This document shows positions 35,247-44,455 of a stretch of 46,821 bases of DNA, in pieces (positions within the stretch are counted from its first letter, which is position 1; every line of letters begins with the position of its first letter). The notes beneath the pieces were generated by a model, which was not told where the DNA came from, made no database searches, and was given only the letters and a program-made list of their open reading frames with translations. The DNA lies in assembly GCA_023663225.1 (NCBI GenBank), contig JAMPHU010000021.1, forward strand, positions 1 through 46,821, written 5' to 3'. The translations under genes and the position numbers were made by a program. Source of the DNA: Candidatus Gastranaerophilales bacterium (GTDB taxonomy: Bacteria; Bacillota; Clostridia; Lachnospirales; Lachnospiraceae).

Positions 35247-36443
35247 ATGGAAAAATTAGCGATAGAAGGCGGCGCTCCCGTCAGAGAAGCGCCCTTGAGC
35301 TACGGGAGACAATATATTGACGATGCTGATATTGAGGCGGTGGTGGCCACCCTCAAAAGCGACTTTTTAACTTGCGGCCCCCGCATTGAAGAATTGGAAA
35401 AGCGCCTGTGTGAAGTCACCGGCGCAAAGTATTGTGTCGCCGTCAGCAATGGTACTGCCGCGCTCCACCTTGCCGCCATGGCTGCGGGCATCAAGGCGGG
35501 CGATGAAGTCATCACCACCCCCATCACCTTTGCCGCATCCGCCAACTGTATCCTGTACTGTGGCGGAACGCCCGTTTTTGCCGATATTGACCCCAATACC
35601 TACAATATCGCGCCCACTTCCATCAAAGAACACATCACCGCCAGGACAAAGGCAGTGGTAGCCGTAGATTTCACCGGACAAGCGGTGGAACTGGATGAGA
35701 TTCGCGCCCTCTGTGACAGACACGGTCTGACCCTGATCGAGGACGCCGCTCACGCCATCGGAACCAAGTATAAGGGACAGCCTGTGGGAAGCTTAGCAGA
35801 TATGACCACCTTCAGCTTCCACCCTGTCAAAACAGTCACCGCTGGCGAGGGCGGCGCCGTCACCACCAACAGTAAAAAGCTGTACGAAAAGTTGTCTCTC
35901 TTGCGCACCCATGGCATCACAAGGAACATCAACCTGATGGCGCATCCCACCGACGATCCCTGGTACAACGAACAGATCTGCCTGGGTTTCAACTACCGTA
36001 TGACGGAATTTCAGGCAGCGCTTTTGACCAGTCAGTTGGATAAACTAGAGCGTTTTGCCACCCGCCGCCGAGAGATCGTCGCCATGTACGACGACGCTTT
36101 CTCGCAGTTCCCGCAATTACAGGTACAGGCGACGATACCGGCCTCCGAAACCACCCGCCATCTTTACATCCTGCGTTTCCACAGAGAACAGATGAATTGT
36201 GACAGAAGGCAGTTTTTTGACGCGCTCTGCGCGGAAGGTATCCACTCCCAAGTACATTACTTGCCGGTGTACTGGCATTCCTGCTACGAGAAACTGGGGT
36301 ACCAAAAGGGCCTCTGCCCCCATGCGGAAAAATATTATACCGAGTCCATGAGTCTGCCTCTGTACTACTCGCTCTCCGACGACGATGTTCGGGATGTCAT
36401 CCATGCCGTGACCAAGATCGTGGAGCGATACAAGAAAGCCTAA
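35247..36443 (+). CDS. pseC: UDP-4-amino-4,6-dideoxy-N-acetyl-L-altrosamine transaminase
   Basis: 398 residues from ATG 35247, behind AAAGGAGAG. A PLP-dependent aminotransferase for the second step of pseudaminic acid synthesis. PseC-type stretches run throughout: SYGRQYIDDADIEAV, DFLTCGPRIEELE, VAVSNGTAALHLA, DEVITTPITFAASANC, GGTPVFADIDPNTYNI, VDFTGQAV, EDAAHAIG, the PLP lysine in SFHPVKTVTAGEGG, and LRTHGIT. Its partners pseF, pseI and pseG are on the opposite strand in block B. pseB (dehydratase) and pseH (acetyltransferase) are not in the window. It is convergent with the GH2 gene, with a shared hairpin at the junction. Confidence 0.93.
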   Translation: MEKLAIEGGAPVREAPLSYGRQYIDDADIEAVVATLKSDFLTCGPRIEELEKRLCEVTGAKYCVAVSNGTAALHLAAMAAGIKAGDEVITTPITFAASANCILYCGGTPVFADIDPNTYNIAPTSIKEHITARTKAVVAVDFTGQAVELDEIRALCDRHGLTLIEDAAHAIGTKYKGQPVGSLADMTTFSFHPVKTVTAGEGGAVTTNSKKLYEKLSLLRTHGITRNINLMAHPTDDPWYNEQICLGFNYRMTEFQAALLTSQLDKLERFATRRREIVAMYDDAFSQFPQLQVQATIPASETTRHLYILRFHREQMNCDRRQFFDALCAEGIHSQVHYLPVYWHSCYEKLGYQKGLCPHAEKYYTESMSLPLYYSLSDDDVRDVIHAVTKIVERYKKA

Positions 36444-36449
36444 AAGGCG

Positions 36450-36480
36450 GGAGGCGGTCTCTTAAAGAGTCCCCGCCTCC
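36450..36480 (-). terminator. Hairpin at convergent pseC/GH2 junction
   Basis: GGAGGCGG and CCGCCTCC pair around an inner CTCT/AGAG stem. Reading the minus strand, the stem is followed by CGCC and four T, so it best fits the end of the GH2 transcript; the plus-strand side lacks a T-run. The TAA stop of the GH2 gene (36464-36462) lies in the loop. Confidence 0.55.
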
Positions 36481-39400
36481 TCCTGCTTGTCGATCCGCAA
36501 CACGTGCACTTTTGCGTCATATTGGCAGGAAATCTTGTGAATATGCGGAATCAGCGCATTTACCTCCATCACAAACGCCCCCTGCTCTGTCACATAGGGC
36601 GCACCGTCCATCAGACTCTCCCGGCCGTTGACCAACAGATGCGTTCTGCCCTCCTGCGCCACGATAACGTCTCCTTCCGAACAAACGGTAAGCCTGCCCG
36701 CCTCACGGTCATACTCATATTCAAACAATCCCTTCCAGACCAAGAGCATCCGCTCCAAAACGATCAACACAGACCCCCATACGCTGCCGTTCTTGTTCAC
36801 ACTGGGCACGCCTCTGCTGTCCGGTTCCTGCCCGCGGATCAATATCTTACAATAATCCTGCTCCGGCGCGCGGTATTTGGAAGCATCCGCCGCTGCAATC
36901 GCGGGGAAAGCATCCGCTCTTTTCGGCGCTTCTTTTGCAAGATCAGCATACCAGACATTGGGCGGATTCAAGCTCAACGCCTTTCGCTCCACCGGCAGAC
37001 TCTCCCAGATCACCTCTTCTGCGGGCGCCCCCTGCATGACAGCTTTTAGCTTCACCTTTCCGGCTCGGAAAGTGGATCGCAAAAACACCCTGTTATTTCC
37101 ACATTCCGCATACACATGGTTCTGATGGATCACACTGTCTTTCCTGCCATAGCCGTTAAAACGCCCGCTGTTATAACCGCCCAAAAAGAGCGCTTCCCCT
37201 TCTGTCTCAAAGTCAATCCGGCTGTCGCACAAAGGACAGAGCCTCCCCTCCCGATCCAGCGCCTCCACATCCACATAGGCGATATCCGCTCCATCCGACA
37301 GAAAGCCGCGAGGAGAAGTGTGCAGCGTCAACCGCAGCTTTGCAGGCTCCCCCACGGTACACAAAATATCCCTGGCTATCTCAACGCCGCGCTCATCAAA
37401 ACCATAAGCCTCCACACGCCCCGCCACAGTGACATCTATATTCTCAAAGGGGAAGAGAAAGCTGTTGACCGGTTGCTCACTGACGCCCGCCTTCTTTCCA
37501 TTGATCCACAACTCCATGCGCAGGATATGATAGCTTCCGGCCACATACACCGTCTTTTTCTCCGGCTCTCTGTACGCATACTCCCCTGTCTCCTCCCAAT
37601 AATCTCCGTTAAAGATTTTGAGCGGATAGCGATACTGCTCCGCCGCCTTGGGCGGATAGTTCCAATGGCCGATCACTTTCACCATGGGCGTTTGCGATTG
37701 CATGACCTGATAGAGATAAAAATTCTGTTTCCGAATACGCACCGGATCCACTCTCCCGCTCATCCGCCCATTCTCCGAAGCAGATTGCCTGCCATGCTGG
37801 GCTGAGTCCGTCCAACAGAGCGCCGCGGCAGCGCTGTACATATCCTTTCCGGAGGCCCCACCGATGCGGTCATGGAAAAATTCCGCATACCCGCCTGCCT
37901 CCGCCAAGATCAATTCCTCCATGGTCAGATCCCAGAAATCGCGGCCCGCCTGTTTTTTCCCGCCTTTGCCAATATAGCGGTTGCGATAGTCAAAATCAGG
38001 AGGCGTAAAATCATCCCATATCCTCCTGGGAGCCTCTTCCCTGCTGTACTCTGTCTCGGTGATAGGGCCGTACTCCGCCAGGAAACGGGCCGCATGACGG
38101 TTCAGCATGGTGCCCACATACTCCGACTCCGCCACAACCTCCTCCGTATTGATCGTCCGACATCCCATAAAACGTCCGCCATCAGGATCCAACAGACGCT
38201 TTAACGCGGTCATCTCTTTCATATGTCCTCTGTTTATGCTGTTGTTTCCGGCCTCCCAGAACACAATGGAAGGGTGATTCCGAAAAGCGATGATAATATC
38301 TCTCATCAGCTCCACCCGCTGATCCCATTGCCGCCCGAAATTCTCAGCCTCCTTGTCCCCCGCAGGCTGCGCGCAGACCACGCCTTGCCGGTCACAACTG
38401 CGGATATCGGACAGGGAAGCCGCCACATGCATCCAGCGGATGTGATTGGCATTGCTCTCCTTCAACCACATAAGATCCTGGTCTTTCAACCATTCCGGCG
38501 CGATCCCGATAGCCGCCCACTCGTTCGACGCACGCTGGGCATAACCGGTCAGCCACACCGAATGCCCGTTTAAAACAATCCCTTTCTCTTTGTCGTATTC
38601 CACTTTGCGGAAACCTGTCTCAACGATCTCCTCATCAACCGCTTCCCCATTCGCCAAAAGCGTCAGTCTCACCCGATACAGATAAGGATCCTCTATGTTC
38701 CAAAACCGCAGGGAAATTTTTTCCGATACAGCCTTTATCTCCTTTGCCTGCACGGAATCCGTCACGGTAGGCGCCACTTCCTCTTCTCCCCTGGGCACAT
38801 AATGATATCCGCCATCCTCCAGAAGCTCCTTTTTGTAGGCATCCGACGGCGTAATGGACAAAGGCGGCGTCACCTTTTCACCTGCCGGAAGAATCATCCG
38901 TTCCGAGAAAAAGGTCTGAACGCAAGTACCGTCCAACTGCTCCACCGAGACCTTCAACCTAACCTCTTCCTCCCGACCGCTCTCATTGCGCAGCTCCGCC
39001 TCCACATGAACGCGGGCCGTCCCTTTCTCCAAGTCATAATCGCTGCCATACACATATGCCCCTTTGGTCTGTAGATTGCTATACAGAGGCAGCGTCAGAT
39101 AAACCTGGGGTTTCACATGCAAATAGACAGGATGCGTGATTCCTCCCAGAGAGGGATTAAAATCATTACAGTTCCAAAAAAATCCCACGCCGGCTTTGTC
39201 TTCCGGCACCTCCTCTTCCTGCGCCAACAGATAGGAGCCAGGTTCCACTTCAGGCGCATTGGGCGTCTCCGCAATACAAAAACCGATATTGCGCGTCGCT
39301 GTATTGTCTGTGACCAGCGCGATCAAATTCTCCTCTTCCTCATTCACATATTCTGTGATATCAAAACCAAAAGGAGCCACGCCCGCCTCATAATAACCTG

Positions 39401-39734
39401 CCATACGGCCGTTCACATATAGATAACAAGTCTGACGTATCCCCTCAAATTCCAATAGCAGTTTGCTCCCTCTTTGCGTTTTCTCCAGCCAAAAAGTCTT
39501 GCGGTAAAAAGCGCAGGTTCGCTTCTGCCCGCTCCCGGCATCCTGAATGGGAACCACAAACAAATCGGAATCATTAAAAGTATGGGGAAGGGTGACTTCC
39601 TGCCACCCTTCCTCTATGTAATCTTTTTCGTAAAAATATCGTCCAAAAGCATCTTTCCATTTCTCCAGGGCATCCCGCATAGGAAATGCATCCGCCAACA
39701 GAAAATGCCAGCAATAATTAAAATTGTACTTCAT
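36462..39734 (-). CDS. Glycoside hydrolase family 2 protein (beta-galactosidase-like) with variant acid/base motif
   Basis: 1090 residues, no signal peptide, so cytoplasmic. The GH2 order is seen: sugar-binding jelly roll (EGWQEVTLPHTFND, FYRKTFWLE, LLLEFEGIRQTCYLYVNGRMAGYYEAG), an immunoglobulin-like domain, and a TIM barrel (about 390-680) with GFRKVEYD, NANHIRWMH and RNHPSIVFWEAGNN. Further beta domains follow, and a C-terminal domain (HLLVNGRESLMDGAPYV) like the copper amine oxidase N-terminal domain. In classic GH2 enzymes the barrel motif ends GNE with Glu as acid/base; here it is G496-N497-N498, while E494 is nearby. E560 or E562 in ITETEYS is a nucleophile candidate. Substrate is unknown; a galactoside or glucuronide is possible. 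The start has GAAGGAG. It lies 55 bases after the sensor kinase gene and may be co-transcribed. Confidence 0.88.
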   Translation of the reverse strand: MKYNFNYCWHFLLADAFPMRDALEKWKDAFGRYFYEKDYIEEGWQEVTLPHTFNDSDLFVVPIQDAGSGQKRTCAFYRKTFWLEKTQRGSKLLLEFEGIRQTCYLYVNGRMAGYYEAGVAPFGFDITEYVNEEEENLIALVTDNTATRNIGFCIAETPNAPEVEPGSYLLAQEEEVPEDKAGVGFFWNCNDFNPSLGGITHPVYLHVKPQVYLTLPLYSNLQTKGAYVYGSDYDLEKGTARVHVEAELRNESGREEEVRLKVSVEQLDGTCVQTFFSERMILPAGEKVTPPLSITPSDAYKKELLEDGGYHYVPRGEEEVAPTVTDSVQAKEIKAVSEKISLRFWNIEDPYLYRVRLTLLANGEAVDEEIVETGFRKVEYDKEKGIVLNGHSVWLTGYAQRASNEWAAIGIAPEWLKDQDLMWLKESNANHIRWMHVAASLSDIRSCDRQGVVCAQPAGDKEAENFGRQWDQRVELMRDIIIAFRNHPSIVFWEAGNNSINRGHMKEMTALKRLLDPDGGRFMGCRTINTEEVVAESEYVGTMLNRHAARFLAEYGPITETEYSREEAPRRIWDDFTPPDFDYRNRYIGKGGKKQAGRDFWDLTMEELILAEAGGYAEFFHDRIGGASGKDMYSAAAALCWTDSAQHGRQSASENGRMSGRVDPVRIRKQNFYLYQVMQSQTPMVKVIGHWNYPPKAAEQYRYPLKIFNGDYWEETGEYAYREPEKKTVYVAGSYHILRMELWINGKKAGVSEQPVNSFLFPFENIDVTVAGRVEAYGFDERGVEIARDILCTVGEPAKLRLTLHTSPRGFLSDGADIAYVDVEALDREGRLCPLCDSRIDFETEGEALFLGGYNSGRFNGYGRKDSVIHQNHVYAECGNNRVFLRSTFRAGKVKLKAVMQGAPAEEVIWESLPVERKALSLNPPNVWYADLAKEAPKRADAFPAIAAADASKYRAPEQDYCKILIRGQEPDSRGVPSVNKNGSVWGSVLIVLERMLLVWKGLFEYEYDREAGRLTVCSEGDVIVAQEGRTHLLVNGRESLMDGAPYVTEQGAFVMEVNALIPHIHKISCQYDAKVHVLRIDKQEEAGTL

Positions 39735-39789
39735 CCTCTTACTCCTTCATTGATATTTTCTAACTGTGCCATTTTGTCCAAACCGCATG

Positions 39790-42700
39790 TCAGGACAAAT
39801 AGGTCCCTAAAACGTTCAGGAATTGATCGATATCAAGCGGCTTGGCGATATGGGCATTCATGCCGTTTTTCAGGGCAGCCTCCTTATCCTCCTCCATGGC
39901 ATTGGCTGTCATGGCGATGATCGGGATGGTCTCCACATCCTTTCGGGGCAGGGCGCGTATGGTGCGCGTAGCCTCGTAGCCATCCATAATGGGCATCTGT
40001 ACATCCATCAGAATCGCGTCATAATAACCTTCCTCTGACCTGCTGACCATCTCCACCGCATCAGTGCCATCCGGCGCGGATTCCACCACAAAACCGCTCT
40101 CCTCAAGGATGTACTCTGCGATCTCTCGGTTCAGCTCTATATCCTCCACCAGCAAAATCCGTTTGCCGCCGAAATCAGCCTTCGTCCATGGAACGACTTC
40201 TTCCTTTTCAGCCAGATTGTTGGCGGAGAGCAGAACCGTCTTTAAATCCGACATAAACAGCGGCTTTGCACAAAAAGCGGTAACGCCGGCCTCCGTAGCC
40301 TCCTCCTCGATATCCGTCCAATCATAGGCCGTAAGAATAATAATAGGACTTTCCGGACCTACAGCGGCGCGGATGCGTCGGGTCGTCTCAATACCGCTCA
40401 TCTCCGGCATCTGCCAGTCAATGATGTACGTGTGATAGGAATCTCCCTCATTGTGGGCGCTCTTTGCGCGGTAGACAGCCTCCCTGCCGGAAACAGTCCA
40501 CTCTGAACGCATCCCGAGCTGCGTAAGCATCCGGGTAACGCTCTCGCAGCTATCGCAGTCGTCGTCCACCACAAGGGCCCGCAGGCCTTCCAATTCCTTG
40601 ATTCCGGCTGCATTTTTCTCCACATCCTGAATTTTCAGGCTCACCTCTACCTTGAACTCACTGCCCTTTCCTTTTTCACTTTGGACTGTGATCGTGCCGC
40701 CCATCATCTCTACGATATTCTTGGTGATGGCCATGCCCAGTCCGGTTCCCTCAATACCTGTCCTCGTAGTGCTTTCCTCCCGCTCGAACGGTTCAAAGAT
40801 ATGTTCTACAAAACCAGGCGTCATTCCGATACCATTGTCCTTGACGATGAAAACATAATCCCCGTAACCCCGATGGAAAGTCGTCTGCTGTCTGATACGG
40901 AAGCTCACGGTTCCGCCCGCAGGGGTATATTTTACGGCATTGCTCAACAGATTCACAAAAATCTGCGTCAATTTCAACGAATCGGCGATCACATCCTCGT
41001 TCGCCACATCGAAAGTGTCGATAAACAACTCCAACTGCTTGGCTTTTACCTGAGGCTGAATAATATTGACCAGGTTGTGGGTCAATTCGGAGATATTACA
41101 CTCCTGCTCCTTGATCTGAAGCTTTCCGCTCTCAATCCTGCTCATGTCAAGAATATCGTTGATCAGGCTGAGCAGATGGTTGCTGGAGGACAATACCTTT
41201 TGCAGGCAGTCCAACACCTGGGACTTATTGTCAATGTGACTGACCGCAATGGTGGTAAAACCAATAATGGCGTTCATAGGCGTGCGGATGTCGTGGGACA
41301 TATTGGAGAGGAAAGTCGTCTTGGCGTTGTTGGCATGCTGCGCCTGCATCAATGCCTCCTGAAGCGCCTGCGTCTGTTCCCGCTGCCTTTGAACCTGGGC
41401 GGTAATATCTCTGGACACCACCATGACCATGATGTCCCCTGTCTGTTCATCCCTGGTCATAATAAAGGATTGACGAACGCACATCTGCTGCCCGCCGGGC
41501 ACTCCGCCCCAATAGTCCACCGCGACTTCGGCCTCGCCCTGTTCAAAGCGCCGTTTCAGACTCTCCGTGTTGACCACCGCATCGTATTCTTCCCTGGACT
41601 CTGCCAAAACAAACTCTTTCCACTTTTCAAAACATGCCGAGGCGGCACAGGGCGCGGAAAGACCGGTCTTTTCCAACAGAGAGATCCTGCCTCCTTCCAC
41701 ATTGCGGACAATATCCTGCTCGATCAAGTCCTGTGTGAGGTTAAACTCAAATGTATTGAAAGCGGCGGAGGTAATCGCAATGCGGTACTGGCGCTCCTTT
41801 CGGTTTGCCTGATTGATCACCGCCTGCGTCTTCAGTTCTTTTTCTTTTATCGCAGTGACATCCTGCCGAAGAAAGAGAACTTTGCTCGCTCTGCCGTCCT
41901 TCTGCTCCAGAGAGATGATATTGATATGCTCCCATGCCACCCCCTTATTCTTTCGAGATTGAAACTCATACTGAGCCGTACCGCAGTCTGCCAACTCCTG
42001 AACCAATACCTCTCGTTCCAACTGTTCCGAAAATTTTTGCCGTTCCTCCTCGTCTGTCAGACTAGAACACAGATAGGCGGTAAAGTTCTCGTAAGAACCG
42101 CTCGTGGGCAGCTTATTCCGCTCCGGCCTTGTGCCCGCCAGATATTGGTAAGAGCCTTCCTCCAAATCCACCATGATAAAACGAGTAAACAGCGTGCTGA
42201 CACCACTGATGACATACCCCATCTCGCGGTTCTCCCGCTCCAGACGGCGGCGCAATGTGCGGCTGTGAATCAACAAAAGCAAGATATAGATTACAAACAA
42301 GGCAATCAAAATCACCTGCAAGATCATTCCGGTGCGATTGGCCTCCCTGACCATCATCTGGGTCACGTCCTTGGGGAAGGTCTGAACCAGAATATATTCT
42401 GTGTCCGGTACGCGCAAAGCACACAGATTGTCCGTCAGACTGCCCTCACCACAGATAAAACCCCTCTCATCCGTCTCGCCTCTGAACACCGACCAGACAT
42501 TTTCGGCGGTCTCGGCATCAATCACCCCTGTATCCCGCAGGACATCCGGAAGCATTTCATCGTACTTTTCTCCGTTGGATGAGGCGATCACATCCCCGCG
42601 TCTGGTGCACAGATAAACATCCGCAGCTTCCCCGAAATAACTGGTCTCCAGAATCTCCCGAAGATAATCCTCCGCGAGATACAACCCCAACAATACTCCC

Positions 42701-43182
42701 ACAACTCTATCATTTTCCCGCACAGGAGCGTAAAAGACCATGGTAGTCCTTCCGGTAATCCGAGAATTCAGCACCATAGTGCAGCCACTCTCGCCCCGCA
42801 TCCCTGCCTCAAAGTAGTCCCTGTCAGCACTGTCGGAAATCGTTCCATCGGAGGTCAAGTTCATGCCCTGAGCGTTGATAAATCGCATAGAGTCAAAGTC
42901 CACATTGCTCTCCAACTCTTTTAGCATATCCGAGTCCATTGTCATAGCGTTCTGCCCCACGCTCAGAAAGTAAGCATAGTTGCGCACCCGCCGTCCGGCA
43001 TTGGCAAACTCATTGCTGATACCCAGCGTAGTCTGGCGGGCAGAATCCAGGGCATAATTTAAATTGCGATCTTCAATTTGCCGCCTGTTTGAAACAGTAT
43101 ACCAGCTAAACAGCAGGAAAATCGCCGCCAATAAAATCAATAGGTATAATACGTTTTTCCATGGCTTTTTGGTCACATTCAT
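39790..43182 (-). CDS. Hybrid sensor histidine kinase with dCache sensor and two receiver domains
   Basis: 1130 residues. Membrane helix 1 (about 9-28), an extracellular double-Cache-like sensor (about 35-280), helix 2 (about 285-308), one or two PAS-like regions (about 340-600) and a coiled linker are followed by HisKA with SHDIRTPMNAIIG (H630). The HATPase comes next (NLLSNAVKYTPAGG, DNGIGM, GTGLGMAI). Two receiver domains follow with phospho-acceptor aspartates D922 (IIDWQMPEMSG) and D1060 (ILMDVQMPIMDG). It senses an external small ligand and relays phosphate, but no Hpt protein or DNA-binding response regulator is encoded nearby. It is preceded by AAAGGAGG and an extended -10 promoter. 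It belongs to a group frequent in Lachnospiraceae. The neighbouring GH2 gene is a possible target by position only. Confidence 0.94.
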   Translation of the reverse strand: MNVTKKPWKNVLYLLILLAAIFLLFSWYTVSNRRQIEDRNLNYALDSARQTTLGISNEFANAGRRVRNYAYFLSVGQNAMTMDSDMLKELESNVDFDSMRFINAQGMNLTSDGTISDSADRDYFEAGMRGESGCTMVLNSRITGRTTMVFYAPVRENDRVVGVLLGLYLAEDYLREILETSYFGEAADVYLCTRRGDVIASSNGEKYDEMLPDVLRDTGVIDAETAENVWSVFRGETDERGFICGEGSLTDNLCALRVPDTEYILVQTFPKDVTQMMVREANRTGMILQVILIALFVIYILLLLIHSRTLRRRLERENREMGYVISGVSTLFTRFIMVDLEEGSYQYLAGTRPERNKLPTSGSYENFTAYLCSSLTDEEERQKFSEQLEREVLVQELADCGTAQYEFQSRKNKGVAWEHINIISLEQKDGRASKVLFLRQDVTAIKEKELKTQAVINQANRKERQYRIAITSAAFNTFEFNLTQDLIEQDIVRNVEGGRISLLEKTGLSAPCAASACFEKWKEFVLAESREEYDAVVNTESLKRRFEQGEAEVAVDYWGGVPGGQQMCVRQSFIMTRDEQTGDIMVMVVSRDITAQVQRQREQTQALQEALMQAQHANNAKTTFLSNMSHDIRTPMNAIIGFTTIAVSHIDNKSQVLDCLQKVLSSSNHLLSLINDILDMSRIESGKLQIKEQECNISELTHNLVNIIQPQVKAKQLELFIDTFDVANEDVIADSLKLTQIFVNLLSNAVKYTPAGGTVSFRIRQQTTFHRGYGDYVFIVKDNGIGMTPGFVEHIFEPFEREESTTRTGIEGTGLGMAITKNIVEMMGGTITVQSEKGKGSEFKVEVSLKIQDVEKNAAGIKELEGLRALVVDDDCDSCESVTRMLTQLGMRSEWTVSGREAVYRAKSAHNEGDSYHTYIIDWQMPEMSGIETTRRIRAAVGPESPIIILTAYDWTDIEEEATEAGVTAFCAKPLFMSDLKTVLLSANNLAEKEEVVPWTKADFGGKRILLVEDIELNREIAEYILEESGFVVESAPDGTDAVEMVSRSEEGYYDAILMDVQMPIMDGYEATRTIRALPRKDVETIPIIAMTANAMEEDKEAALKNGMNAHIAKPLDIDQFLNVLGTYLS

Positions 43183-43227
43183 GCAATATAGCCTCCTTTG
43201 TATGACACTGTCCTCATGTCCAAATGT

Positions 43228-43236
43228 ATTATAACA
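43228..43236 (-). promoter_or_regulatory. Extended -10 promoter of the sensor kinase gene
   Basis: Minus strand TGT followed by TATAAT, about 46 bases before the ATG. No good -35 is seen at 16-18 bases. It lies in the 75-base gap after the XRE gene. Confidence 0.5.
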
Positions 43237-43257
43237 CTAAATTTTAAGATTGACCAT

Positions 43258-44301
43258 TTATTTGCAATAAGATTTCTGTAACGCCTGCCACCTCTCATTA
43301 TCCTTCAAAAACCCAAAATTTTCTTCGTCACAAAAACTTTTCAGCAGATTCTTTTTCAGTTCTGCTACAAATTCCTCCCGTACCTCCTGAAACTCCATAT
43401 GTTCATAGAGGGGCGACTTTCTGAAACTTCCGATTTGTTCCACTTCCGAAAGCAAATCTTCCATTGTCGCGATCACAGTATCCGCATCCTTTTCCATCGT
43501 CGCAAGCTCTAGCTTGCAGGAAGACTCATAATATTTGCTCATCTCAAAACATCTTGCCAACTCCCCCTGCTTCAAGATCAATCGGCGCGCTCTTTCTCTG
43601 TCGTTGTCCTGCATCGCAAGCATATACATTCCATGCAGTTCCAGCGTGCTTCTCCCATAGTCCGAAAATAAAAGTTCCTCATAGGCTTTGTATGCTTTCT
43701 GTATCTGACCTGTCTCAGCATAAATTTGAGCCTGTTTTCTCTTTCTTTCCGGATTTTGTGCAGAAAAATATTCCAAGTATTTCTCCGCCTTGTCATACTC
43801 TTTTTTTCTCATATAAAAGCCGACCAAAGAATCGGCCGCCCGAACGCGTATGTCTTCCTTATCGCTATTCAATGCGCGGAGATACAAAGAACATAAATAT
43901 TCCTCGTATTCTGCTTCTTTTGCAACGTTCTGCACGATGCGCTGTGCGTCAAAAATAACCGCAATATTCAAGAGAAGCTGTTCACAGTTCGGATATTGCT
44001 CCAACTTTTTCTTCGCCCACAAAAAAGCCGCATCATAGGACTCTTCTTTCAATTTCAAGTCCGCTTCACGAACGATCTCGTTTATCTCCTCTGTTGTCAG
44101 ATCTTCACGAAACGCTAACAAGGTATCCAATGAAATATCCAACAGTCTGGCAATCGGCGCAAGGAGCATGATATCCGGATAAGAATTTTCATTTTCCCAC
44201 TTATTCACCGCAGAGGCAGTCACCCCCAGCCGACCAGCCATTTCTTCCTGTGTCAGATTTCTGATCTTCCTGTATTTTCTAATCACTTTTCCTAATGACA
44301 T
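43258..44301 (-). CDS. XRE-family transcriptional regulator with TPR-like C-terminal half
   Basis: 347 residues from ATG 44301, behind AAGGAGA. The N terminus is a helix-turn-helix of the Cro/CI type (LGKVIRKYRKIRNLTQEEMAGRLGV is the region; VTASAVNKWENENSYPD holds the recognition helix). Residues about 90-340 are helical repeats with periodic Tyr/Ala/Leu (KAYKAYEELLF, KAEKYLEYFSAQNPE), resembling the TPR-like sensor regions of peptide- or stress-responsive regulators. A palindromic operator-like sequence overlaps its own promoter, suggesting autoregulation. It is followed by the sensor kinase gene. Confidence 0.9.
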   Translation of the reverse strand: MSLGKVIRKYRKIRNLTQEEMAGRLGVTASAVNKWENENSYPDIMLLAPIARLLDISLDTLLAFREDLTTEEINEIVREADLKLKEESYDAAFLWAKKKLEQYPNCEQLLLNIAVIFDAQRIVQNVAKEAEYEEYLCSLYLRALNSDKEDIRVRAADSLVGFYMRKKEYDKAEKYLEYFSAQNPERKRKQAQIYAETGQIQKAYKAYEELLFSDYGRSTLELHGMYMLAMQDNDRERARRLILKQGELARCFEMSKYYESSCKLELATMEKDADTVIATMEDLLSEVEQIGSFRKSPLYEHMEFQEVREEFVAELKKNLLKSFCDEENFGFLKDNERWQALQKSYCK

Positions 44302-44350
44302 ATGAACATCTCCTTGTATGATATGATACTGTAGCATTGGCCTTTGCTAT

Positions 44351-44385
44351 ACTCACTAACGTTAGTCAGTATAATATGATCATAT
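44351..44385 (-). promoter_or_regulatory. Promoter with two palindromes upstream of XRE gene (candidate operators)
   Basis: A perfect 12-bp palindrome ACTAACGTTAGT (44355-44366) is extended by matching ACT and AGT arms to 20 bp with one mismatched pair. It lies over the -10 (TATACT, 44373-44368) and start point. A second perfect 12-bp palindrome, ATATGATCATAT (44374-44385), lies in the spacer. Binding at either would block transcription of the XRE gene about 70 bases downstream. Confidence 0.55.
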
Positions 44386-44455
44386 CAGATTAATGCAAAA
44401 CCTCCAACGGAGCTTCTGTTAAATAATTTTCAAAAAAATTAACTGACGCTCATAT

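Noticed and set aside
40681-42582. Plus-strand open frame of 633 codons opposite the hybrid kinase
   Set aside because: Long only because of codon bias on the opposite strand; no domain, and the kinase has all expected motifs.
44400-44455. CTCC-GTT-GGAG plus T-run downstream of the lipoprotein gene as a terminator
   Set aside because: The stem is only four base pairs; too weak to call.
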